DNA of 7,538 nucleotides from Desulfatibacillaceae bacterium. Lineage in GTDB: Bacteria; Desulfobacterota; Desulfobacteria; Desulfobacterales; Desulfatibacillaceae. The translations under genes and the position numbers were made by a program. Under the pieces are notes generated by a model. That model searched no databases. It saw nothing but the letters and a program-made list of their open reading frames with translations, and had not been told where the DNA came from. Shown here piece by piece: positions 1 through 5,750 of this stretch. The stretch covers positions 1 through 7,538 of the forward strand of contig JASEHB010000108.1 in assembly GCA_030018745.1 (NCBI GenBank), read 5' to 3'. Within the stretch, counting starts at the first letter, position 1, and the number at the start of each line of letters is the position of its first letter.

Positions 1-54
1 AGATTATTGTTTAGATGGGGTGTCAAAGTTCGGAGGACAACAGGCAAATAAAAA

Positions 55-83
55 TTGACAGGGTCGTTGGTTAGCAAGATAAT
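55..83 (+). promoter_or_regulatory. Sigma-70-type promoter of the solute-binding protein gene
   Basis: A perfect -35 box TTGACA (55-60) is followed after exactly 17 nt by GATAAT (78-83), one mismatch from TATAAT. Transcription would start near position 90 and leave a 5' leader of about 50 nt. That leader holds a small GCC/GGC hairpin (89-98) and the Shine-Dalgarno AAGGAG (125-130) before the ATG at 141. This is the strongest promoter-like match in the window. No operator is obvious around it. Confidence 0.75.
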
Positions 84-140
84 ATTTCGCCTATCGGCAA
101 TTTGACATCCACTGCAAAATGAAAAAGGAGAAAAGGGTTC

Positions 141-941
141 ATGAAATTTGCAGCCTCTTTGATTTTGGGACTTGGAATTGCGTTTTTTCTGTGTCCGATT
201 GTTTCAGCCTGTGCAGCCCAACCTGCACAGATGGAAAACCTTGCAGATTTTTCCGACAAGGTTTTTGCCGTTCCGTCAGGAACAGTTGCAGACAAGCTTG
301 TCCTTTCAAGATTTCCTGATGCAAAATTCAAGTATTTTGACAATGTTATGGATGCAGCCCTTGCGGTGGCCGAAGGGCAGGCAGATGCTGCTGCCTATGA
401 CGAGCCGATTTTGAAGATAATTGCCGCAAGGAACAGTGCCCTTGTGCTGCTGCCGGAAATGATAACTGTGGATGACTACGCTGTGGCTGTAACCATTGAC
501 AACAATGAGCTTAAAAGCACCATTGACATGGTGATAGCCAGGCTCAAAGAAAGCGGCGAGTACGGCAACATGATTTCCCGCTGGTTTCCGGCAGATGGCT
601 CTGTGGGGCAACTGGCCGATGCCCCTGCCAATACCGGGACAGGTGTTTTAAGGCTTGGCACGGCTGCCATTACCGAGCCGTTTTCCTTTGTTGACGATAA
701 GGGCCTTGTTACAGGCTTTGACATTGAGCTGGCGCAGCACATTGCCAACAGGCTTGGAAAAAAGCTGGAGGTCATCAACATGGGTTTTTCAGAGATGATT
801 CCCGCCCTGCTTGCAGGCGAAGTTGACATGATTGCAGCCTGCATAACCGTAACACAGGAAAGAGCGCAGAAAGTGCTTTTCTCTGCACCTTACTACACCG
901 GGGGCATAGCTGCGCTTGTGCGCGCGCCACAGGCCAGATAG
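141..941 (+). CDS. Exported family-3 solute-binding protein with lobes in permuted order
   Basis: This 266-aa protein has an export signal (residues 1-26). A lipobox-like V-S-A-C puts a candidate lipidated Cys at 24; cleavage by signal peptidase I near A25/A26 is also possible. It belongs to the SBP_bac_3 (PBPb, amino-acid binding) family. Residues 32-150 match the usual second half of the fold: FAVPSGT (42-48), then AYDEP with D87, the usual ligand-amino contact, then the C-terminal helices ending SRWFP (146-150). A linker rich in Ala, Thr and Gly (151-168) leads to residues 169-263, which match the usual first half: LRLGT, PFSF (180-183), GFDIELA, and ITVTQERA with R241, the usual carboxylate-binding Arg. 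Both ligand-contact halves are therefore present once, in reversed order, with new termini at the hinge. The start is supported by AAGGAG 10 nt upstream and by the promoter at 55-83. The ligand is probably a polar amino acid, but this is inferred. An alternative reading is the truncated middle of a tandem two-domain protein. Confidence 0.85.
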   Translation: MKFAASLILGLGIAFFLCPIVSACAAQPAQMENLADFSDKVFAVPSGTVADKLVLSRFPDAKFKYFDNVMDAALAVAEGQADAAAYDEPILKIIAARNSALVLLPEMITVDDYAVAVTIDNNELKSTIDMVIARLKESGEYGNMISRWFPADGSVGQLADAPANTGTGVLRLGTAAITEPFSFVDDKGLVTGFDIELAQHIANRLGKKLEVINMGFSEMIPALLAGEVDMIAACITVTQERAQKVLFSAPYYTGGIAALVRAPQAR

Positions 942-1022
942 CCTTGGGCTTATGATAAGGAAGAAACCGGCAGCAGCAATTCACCCTGGCGCATAACAAT
1001 TTTTAAATAAACAGGTGATGTA

Positions 1023-1514
1023 ATGAACAAAAAATTATTGCGGATTCTGCTTGCGTCATTTGTTGTGCTTTTTGCAGGATATTCTTTAAGTCTGGCAGAA
1101 GATTACTCAAGGCCCGTAACGCCTGATGAGGTGGAAGCCTTTGTGGACAGTGCTGTGGAATATGCGCTTGCCAACGGAAAGGAAATTGCGCTTGCTGAGT
1201 TCATGCGTCAGGACGGCCCTTTTGTGCGGGGCAACCTCTATATTTTTGCCTACGACTTTGAAGGGAAGGTCCTTTCCCACGGCGGTCAGCCGGAACTGGT
1301 GAACCAAAACCTTATTGAAAAGACCGACACGGATGGCAAGAAGATAATCCGTGAACTCATCGGCTTGGCGCTCAAAGGCTCCGGCTGGCTTCGCTATAAC
1401 TGGGAGGATCGCCTTACACGCACCATAAGGCCCAAGCTGGGTTATGTGAAAAAGGTGGATGACTCATGGTGGCTTGGCTCTGGCCTTTACGAAGATGAAA
1501 TGAGCCAGGATTGA
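1023..1514 (+). CDS. Exported single-Cache (sCache_2) protein
   Basis: The 163-aa product starts with a signal peptide (KK at 3-4, hydrophobic 5-22, likely cleavage SLA|ED after residue 25). The rest is a single Cache domain of the sCache_2 type: an N-terminal helix with FVDSAVEYA (40-48), a GPFVRGNLYIFAYDF strand region (65-79), GKVLSHG (81-87) and the closing KLGYVKKVDDSWWLGSGLY (138-156). Cache domains bind small ligands such as carboxylates outside the cytoplasm and usually sit in chemoreceptors or histidine kinases. Here there is no second membrane segment and no signalling domain, so the protein is probably soluble in the periplasm. AGGTGA (1013-1018) lies 4 nt before the ATG. It follows the solute-binding gene by 81 nt on the same strand and may be co-transcribed with it. 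The ligand is unknown. Confidence 0.85.
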   Translation: MNKKLLRILLASFVVLFAGYSLSLAEDYSRPVTPDEVEAFVDSAVEYALANGKEIALAEFMRQDGPFVRGNLYIFAYDFEGKVLSHGGQPELVNQNLIEKTDTDGKKIIRELIGLALKGSGWLRYNWEDRLTRTIRPKLGYVKKVDDSWWLGSGLYEDEMSQD

Positions 1515-1588
1515 CAAAAATAAAGGGCAGGGGGGCTGCACCTTGAACCGGAAGGCAGGCTTTACGGAAAGGTGTTGGCCCCTACCCT
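1512..1588 (-). terminator. Intrinsic terminator of the minus-strand redox cassette
   Basis: The arms AGGGCAGGGG (1524-1533) and CCCCTACCCT (1579-1588) pair with a single mismatch. Inside them CACCTT and AAGGTG pair again, and CCG/CGG pair inside those, giving a long imperfect hairpin of 65 nt. Read on the minus strand, the hairpin begins 1 nt after the ferredoxin stop codon (TAA, 1592-1590) and is followed by a U-rich tail (CCCTTTATTTTTG). Read on the plus strand there is no T-run, so it should act mainly for the minus-strand genes. It lies in the gap between two converging genes. Confidence 0.65.
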
Positions 1589-1589
1589 G

Positions 1590-1841
1590 TTATCCCCAGT
1601 TGGTGCAAAAGCCACATCCCCCCTTTGGCCACCGGAAGCTAACCGCGTCCTGACCGCAGGCATACCAGCAAGAGGCACACTCCATGCAGGTGGCAAGCGT
1701 CTTCACACGGGCCTTGCCATCCCGGATCTCAAAGCACCCGCCAAGGCACACCTTCACGCAGTCACCGCAGCCCGCGCACAGACTTTTTTTCACGGACACA
1801 AACCGGCCCGCTCCGGCCACCCAGTCCACCCCAGGAAGCAC
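1590..1841 (-). CDS. 2[4Fe-4S]-type ferredoxin, 5' end shifted out of frame by an A7 run
   Basis: The continuous frame from a GTG at 1841 gives 83 aa. Two ferredoxin motifs are seen: C22-x2-C25-x2-C28-x3-C32 and C52-x2-C55-x2-C58-x3-C62. These should bind two [4Fe-4S] clusters and carry electrons in the cytoplasm. The Pro usual after the fourth Cys is missing in both motifs (VCL and ACG). Extra cysteines lie at 36 and in a C-terminal CGFC (76-79). The GTG has no ribosome site. An ATG at 1857, 7 nt after a strong AAAGGAG (1871-1865), abuts the upstream stop but is out of frame because of seven A (1851-1845). With six A the protein would begin MSKKEVLPG and have 88 aa. The true start is therefore probably 1857, with a sequencing indel, a mutation or slippage on the A-run. 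It is the last gene of the cassette. Its redox partner is unknown. Confidence 0.8.
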   Translation of the reverse strand: MLPGVDWVAGAGRFVSVKKSLCAGCGDCVKVCLGGCFEIRDGKARVKTLATCMECASCWYACGQDAVSFRWPKGGCGFCTNWG

Positions 1842-1844
1842 TTC

Positions 1845-1851
1845 TTTTTTT
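1845..1851 (-). other. A7 homopolymer, frameshift or slippage site at the ferredoxin start
   Basis: Read on the minus strand, ATG AGC is followed by seven A and then GAAGTG. As written, the ATG frame gives only about 31 residues before a stop. Removing one A joins the ATG and its Shine-Dalgarno sequence to the conserved ferredoxin frame. A second A7 (1790-1784) lies in frame just before the first Cys motif. Confidence 0.6.
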
Positions 1852-1857
1852 GCTCAT

Positions 1858-1968
1858 TTACCGGCTCCTTTCGGTGGAATCCCCGCCCGGCGCAGCCGGG
1901 TCCCCGTTCACCAGGGCTTTCAGAAAGGCTTCACCAAGACGCTTGGCAAAGGAGCCTCCTGGTTTCAT
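1858..1968 (-). CDS. 36-aa hypothetical protein between the desulforedoxin-like and ferredoxin genes
   Basis: This short gene starts MKPGGSFAKRLGEAFLKALV and continues with a Gly/Pro/Asp-rich stretch ending TERSR. Its ATG overlaps the upstream stop codon by one base (TGATG at 1970-1966), and its TAA (1860-1858) is immediately followed by the ATG of the ferredoxin. A GGGG Shine-Dalgarno-like run lies just upstream. Residues 6-20 could form an amphipathic helix with a basic face. It has no cysteines, signal peptide or recognisable domain. The tight overlap on both sides is the main evidence that it is translated, since the ribosome could re-initiate from one gene to the next. I do not recognise the family. 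It might be a small partner or scaffold for its two iron-protein neighbours, but that is inference only. Confidence 0.55.
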   Translation of the reverse strand: MKPGGSFAKRLGEAFLKALVNGDPAAPGGDSTERSR

Positions 1969-2180
1969 CAGTTGTCCCCTTTTTTGATCCCGCTTCTTGC
2001 GTCATCGCAAGGCTCGTTGTCATCGGAAAAGCGGTATTGTTCGGCCACGGTCTGCTTTGTGCAGACGGGCAGTTCCTCGATCATCGCTTTTCCGCAACAA
2101 TCCGGCGCTTCTCCCTTGTTTGACTCCAGGGAGATAGTTTTTCCGCATTCGGAACACTTGTAGTTGCGTTTCTGGGTCAT
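1968..2180 (-). CDS. Desulforedoxin-like Fe(Cys)4 protein with a hydrophilic tail
   Basis: The 70-aa protein has cysteines at 9, 12, 28 and 29 (YKCSECG ... DCCGKAM). These are the same residue numbers and spacings as the iron ligands of desulforedoxin and of the N-terminal domain of desulfoferrodoxin. It should bind one iron in a rubredoxin-like site and carry single electrons, or feed reducing power to a partner. Desulforedoxin itself is about 36 aa; here a charged tail of some 35 residues follows, with two more cysteines (40 and 58). A zinc-ribbon role is the main alternative, since CxxC...CC can also hold zinc. The ATG at 2180 is chosen over an upstream in-frame TTG at 2201 because GGAAAGGAG ends 10 nt before it. 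The stop overlaps the start of the 36-aa gene. No signal peptide is seen, so it is cytoplasmic. Confidence 0.75.
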   Translation of the reverse strand: MTQKRNYKCSECGKTISLESNKGEAPDCCGKAMIEELPVCTKQTVAEQYRFSDDNEPCDDARSGIKKGDN

Positions 2181-2207
2181 TGGCCTGCTGCTCCTTTCCA
2201 ATGGAGT

Positions 2208-2420
2208 TCACTTCTGTTCCAGGTTCTTCCCCGAACTTATCCGCACCTGTTTGCCCTGCTTTTGCGCTTTCCCGCTCTCTTTTGGAAATTGGTGTTTCAA
2301 AAGTTTTGCGTTCATGGCTGCAATGATGGCGGAAAGATTTATGATAATGGTTCCTATGGCAGGCGCATGAGAAAGCCAAAGGGGGCCATTGCCAACGGCA
2401 CATTGTCATCGGCACCGATA
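2208..2420 (-). pseudogene. Frameshifted C-terminal remnant of a P1B-type metal ATPase
   Basis: An open minus-strand frame (2405-2208, 65 codons before TGA) contains PAIGTIIINLSAIIAAMNAK and then LL. This resembles the last membrane helix of P1B heavy-metal ATPases, which usually read P-x3-[AT]-[IL]2-HN-x-S-x4-x-[LM]N-x-x-R-L; here the His is Ile and the Arg is Lys. A basic, Gln/Lys-rich tail follows. Just upstream, a different frame reads NVPLAMAPFGFL, which resembles the preceding helix. The two frames join if one base is restored near 2375. Nothing ATPase-like can be read beyond about 2420, where the promoter region of the divergent gene begins, so most of the gene is missing. The remnant ends 27 nt before the desulforedoxin-like gene and includes no start codon with a good ribosome site. 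The call rests on a short hydrophobic match and could be wrong. Confidence 0.45.
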
Positions 2421-2424
2421 CTCG

Positions 2425-2452
2425 AACATAGCATAACATGCTTAAGTTGCAA
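2425..2452 (-). promoter_or_regulatory. Candidate promoter for the minus-strand redox cassette
   Basis: On the minus strand, TTGCAA (2452-2447) is followed after 16 nt by TATGTT (2430-2425). Transcription from here would pass through the ATPase remnant and enter the desulforedoxin-like gene. A small AGCAT-aac-ATGCT inverted repeat (2430-2442) lies in the spacer and could be an operator half-site pair. The boxes are only moderate matches. Confidence 0.35.
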
Positions 2453-2489
2453 GAATAAACTCGCAAAAGCAACTCGCTTTGGACTTGAT

Positions 2490-2533
2490 GGCGCGGGCGC
2501 CTCTTGCCTAAACAGGCCCTTTTCCTCTATAAA
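2490..2533 (+). promoter_or_regulatory. Candidate promoter and palindrome upstream of the AsmA/YdbH gene
   Basis: TTGCCT (2504-2509) and TATAAA (2528-2533) are separated by 18 nt and would start transcription near 2540, upstream of the ATG at 2567. A perfect inverted repeat GGCGC-gg-GCGCC (2490-2501) touches the -35 box and could be a regulator site or chance in GC-rich DNA. With the minus-strand promoter this makes a divergent control region. The rest of the gap between the two start codons (2181-2566) holds the ATPase remnant. Confidence 0.45.
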
Positions 2534-2566
2534 TCAGGCATGAGGCCTTCCCCTCATCGAGGCGCC

Positions 2567-5500
2567 ATGCAAAAAGAAGGTAAAAACCTCCGTCCCTTGT
2601 GGATCAAAGCCCTTTGGGCAACCCTGGCCGCTGGGACGCTGGCCCTTATTTTGCTTTTCGGGGCGCTTGTCCTGCTGGCTGCCCGGCCCGATATTGCCGT
2701 GCCACATATCAACCGCCTGCTTGACGCGGGCCAGGGCAAGGGAGGCATAGAGACCCTGGAGCTTGGCTTTTTCCCTCCCCGCATTGTTGCCAAAAATTTC
2801 AACATGGAGCAAAGGGGCTGGAGCCTTGATCTTGACCACCTGTCAATCCTTCCGGACATAAAAGCCTACTTTGATAAAGGCCCCTGGCTGGGCCGGGTGG
2901 AGGCCAGAGGGCTTTATCTGACAATCAGGCCAGCGGAAAAAGGTACCCCCTCCTCTCCAAAAACAGAGCCATCATGGGCAGGCCCCCTGCAATGGCTCTT
3001 TGCCATGCGAGAGGCGGATATAATTGTGGAGAGCCTTTCCGCCCCTGCCGGGCATGGCGCTTTTTCCCTTGCAGCAATGCATATTCAAATTCAGCCTCAA
3101 AGCGAAGATTCCCGGCTTCTGGATATTTTGGGAGACATTGCCTACAAGGGGCCGCAAGAAAGCTCGCTTGAGATTTTTTGCCACATAACAGGCTCTTTTG
3201 ACAGGGAAAACAAGCTTGATGCCCGCATGGAGATTTCCGAGGGCCTTTTGGATTTTGCCAGTTACAAGGCCGGGCTTGTGGCAGGGGCAAATCTGTCCAT
3301 GAGTCCGGAACAGGTTGATATTGCAGACCTTGCACTTATTGTTCAGCCGGGCGAAAACCCGCCCGGCAAGGCTGCCTGGCCCGGCGGAACCTTTGAGCTT
3401 TTCGGGCAGGGCTTTATGGAAATTGGCAGCCGACAAGTCTCTTTCACCCTTAAAAAGCTTGAGGCCGGAAGCTGGCTGTCTGCCTTTGGGCAGCTTTCCG
3501 GGCAACTGCCAGACGGGCTTTCCGGTGTCATCCAGGGCAATGTGGCGGATACCGCCCTGGTGCTGGATGCTGCAAGGCCCCTTTTGCCCCAAAGTGCAGG
3601 CAGCCTGAAACTTGCCGGGCAAATTCCCTTCGAGCTGCGCCTCAATCCGTCAGATAGCGGCCAGGAGGCTTTGCTCTGGCTGTGGCCCGAAAACCTTGAG
3701 CTTGGTTTTGATGGCCAAAAGGCGTCAATCTCCGGACGCCTGGAAGGAGCAGGGCCTCTGGCCGGGCCTTATGGGTTTAACGGGCTTATGGAGGGCACGG
3801 CATCCATCAGCCGTGGCGACTGGGCTGTCAACGACCTTGTTTTTTCCCTTCCCTTTGAAGGGGATACCACCCTTGTAAAGCTGCCGGAGATCCGGCTTGA
3901 AACATCGCAAAACAGCATTACCCACAAGGGCAAAGCCGTTCCGGTCGGCTTGCTGTCAATCCTTACAACAGCCAGTGCAGGCAGGGATGAGCTGCGCTTG
4001 AACCAGGCAAGGATTTCTTCTTCCAGGCTTGGAGCAGCCGATATTTCCGCCCTGCTCAAGGGCAACGACTATTCCTTCACCTTTGTCGGCATAGGCTGGC
4101 AGGCACAGGAAATGGCCGCCCTTGCAGCCTTTTTTACAAAAATGCCGGTGGAGGACTGGATTCTTGAAGGCCCTCTTGGGGTAACAGGCTCGTGGAGCAA
4201 CACCAGTGGAGTCGCCATAGATGTGGCCATGACCGGGCTTTCATTTAGCTCGCCCGATGGACGGGGCATGGGCCAGGACCTTGCAGGCAGCCTTACCTTT
4301 TCTTTTGGTCCAACTTCAAAAGAGCCTGTTGATGCGCGCCTTAACATCAACAAGGGCGAAGGGCTTTGGGACACCATTTACCTGGATTTTGGCGCAAACC
4401 CTGTGCGGACCTCCTTTGCGGGAAAGGTGCAGGCCAACAGTTTACAGGACGGGCGCTGGTGGATAGAGATAGGAAAAATGGGAAGCCTGGAAATAGCAGG
4501 CAAGGCCCAAAAAAAAGGAAGCTCCTGGGATTTTGACCTTGATGCAAAGGCCAAAAATCTGGACATTGCGCCCCTTTTTGCGACCTTTGTGCGGGAATCA
4601 ATAGCCCTGAAAACTCCCTCAATGGCGGATTTGAAAATCTCCGGGCAGGCCGGGGCGCAAATGAAGGTAAAAAGGCAGGGCAGCCAGGTGGGGATTCTGG
4701 GCGCTGTTGAGCTTGCCGATGGAAAGCTTGGCTTTGGCAGCGATGCCCCGCTCATCAAGGGCCTGGGGCTTGCCCTTCCCCTTAAATACACCTGGGGCGG
4801 CGCTTCCTATCTTTCAGATGCCCCTCTTTCCTGGGGCCGCCTCACCGCAGAAGCCATAAGCCTGAAAACCGGGGCGATGGAAAACCTGAATATGGCAATG
4901 GCCCTGTGGGAAAATCGCCTGCTGGTGCGCGATGCGCTTGACATACCGATTTACAATGCAAAGCTTTACATTGACGGCATTGAGGTAAAAGACGCCCTTT
5001 CAAGCGATTTTGCCGCCTCTTTCAACGCCCGCTTGGGTCCCGTGGATTTTTCGACAATTCCTGCAGGCAGCATCAGCCTTGCAGGCTATGCGGGGGGCGA
5101 TCTTGGCCGGGTGACAGTCAATTCCCAATTGGCATCCGTAGAAAAGGGCCTTGAAGGAAGGCTCTTTGGAGGCAGCCTCACCCTTAAGAATCTGGCTGTG
5201 GCCCGCCCCCTGGAAAGCGGGCGGACAATTGTGGGCCAAGCGCGGGTGAGCAAAATGGATCTGTACGAATTTTCAACAGCCCTGGGCCTGGGAGTTGTAA
5301 CAGGGCAGGTGGATGTTTCGGCAGATAACCTTGCCATTGCCCACGGGCAGCCAGTTTCATTTGACCTTGAAATGCGCTCCACGACGGATGTCAGCCGCCA
5401 GCGCCGCGTGAGCCTTGCTGCAGTGGACTCCATTTCCGTGCTTTCCTCCGGGGCCGGGGTGGGCAGCCTTGGGGCCGGGCTTCTTTACGGCTTTTTTGAT

Positions 5501-5737
5501 GAATTCCCCTACAAGGAGCTTGGCTTTTCCTGCACCCTTGTCAACGATGTTTTTTCCGTGCGCGGCCTTATTACCGAAGACGGGGTGGAATACCTTGTCA
5601 AAAAGCCTTTTTTGCGGGGTATCAATGTTATAAATCGTCAAAGAGAGAACAATATTGCGTTTTCTGATATGCTTCAGCGGCTCAAGCGGGTTTTGGGCAG
5701 CAAGGGCGAGCCGGAAAACAGCGGCGGAACAAACTAG
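2567..5737 (+). CDS. AsmA-like/YdbH-type intermembrane transport protein
   Basis: The 1056-aa protein has a short basic N-terminus and one membrane helix (about residues 15-38), followed by a very long, beta-rich, low-cysteine periplasmic part with repeated short amphipathic strands. This is the layout of AsmA-like proteins (AsmA, YhdP, TamB, YdbH), which anchor in the inner membrane and form a hydrophobic groove for phospholipids towards the outer membrane. The C-terminal 200 residues are the most family-like, with GVVTGQVDVSADNLAI and KPFLRGINVINR followed by a final helix (FSDMLQRLKRVL). E. coli YdbH has about 880 aa, so this one is longer. The YdbL-family gene 13 nt downstream favours a YdbH-type role. 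The ATG at 2567 is preferred because GAGG lies 4 nt upstream and the reading begins just before the membrane helix. In-frame TTG 2504 overlaps the -35 box and ATG 2540 coincides with the expected transcript start. Lipid transport is inferred from the family. Confidence 0.8.
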   Translation: MQKEGKNLRPLWIKALWATLAAGTLALILLFGALVLLAARPDIAVPHINRLLDAGQGKGGIETLELGFFPPRIVAKNFNMEQRGWSLDLDHLSILPDIKAYFDKGPWLGRVEARGLYLTIRPAEKGTPSSPKTEPSWAGPLQWLFAMREADIIVESLSAPAGHGAFSLAAMHIQIQPQSEDSRLLDILGDIAYKGPQESSLEIFCHITGSFDRENKLDARMEISEGLLDFASYKAGLVAGANLSMSPEQVDIADLALIVQPGENPPGKAAWPGGTFELFGQGFMEIGSRQVSFTLKKLEAGSWLSAFGQLSGQLPDGLSGVIQGNVADTALVLDAARPLLPQSAGSLKLAGQIPFELRLNPSDSGQEALLWLWPENLELGFDGQKASISGRLEGAGPLAGPYGFNGLMEGTASISRGDWAVNDLVFSLPFEGDTTLVKLPEIRLETSQNSITHKGKAVPVGLLSILTTASAGRDELRLNQARISSSRLGAADISALLKGNDYSFTFVGIGWQAQEMAALAAFFTKMPVEDWILEGPLGVTGSWSNTSGVAIDVAMTGLSFSSPDGRGMGQDLAGSLTFSFGPTSKEPVDARLNINKGEGLWDTIYLDFGANPVRTSFAGKVQANSLQDGRWWIEIGKMGSLEIAGKAQKKGSSWDFDLDAKAKNLDIAPLFATFVRESIALKTPSMADLKISGQAGAQMKVKRQGSQVGILGAVELADGKLGFGSDAPLIKGLGLALPLKYTWGGASYLSDAPLSWGRLTAEAISLKTGAMENLNMAMALWENRLLVRDALDIPIYNAKLYIDGIEVKDALSSDFAASFNARLGPVDFSTIPAGSISLAGYAGGDLGRVTVNSQLASVEKGLEGRLFGGSLTLKNLAVARPLESGRTIVGQARVSKMDLYEFSTALGLGVVTGQVDVSADNLAIAHGQPVSFDLEMRSTTDVSRQRRVSLAAVDSISVLSSGAGVGSLGAGLLYGFFDEFPYKELGFSCTLVNDVFSVRGLITEDGVEYLVKKPFLRGINVINRQRENNIAFSDMLQRLKRVLGSKGEPENSGGTN

Positions 5738-5750
5738 AGGAGGATGCGCC

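Noticed and set aside
1..54. Short open frames at the left edge that could be the end of an upstream gene
   Set aside because: Two frames are open for only 16-18 codons before a stop, and neither shows a recognisable protein end.
2330..2356. Fur-box-like half-site (ATGATAATGG)
   Set aside because: Only one half is present and the bases are explained by the Ile-rich codons of the ATPase remnant on the other strand.
2020..2472. 150-aa minus-strand open frame overlapping the desulforedoxin-like gene
   Set aside because: It runs in another frame through the desulforedoxin-like gene and the ATPase remnant. Its product is rich in His, Arg and Cys without a motif, and it has no ribosome site.
2504..2566. 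Longer start for the AsmA/YdbH protein (TTG 2504 or ATG 2540)
   Set aside because: TTG 2504 overlaps the candidate -35 box and ATG 2540 coincides with the expected transcription start. Neither has a clear Shine-Dalgarno sequence, while ATG 2567 does and leads directly into the membrane helix.
2972..3622. 216-aa minus-strand open frame inside the AsmA/YdbH gene
   Set aside because: Shadow of the plus-strand gene. Its product has low-complexity basic and Pro/Gly-rich sequence and matches no family.
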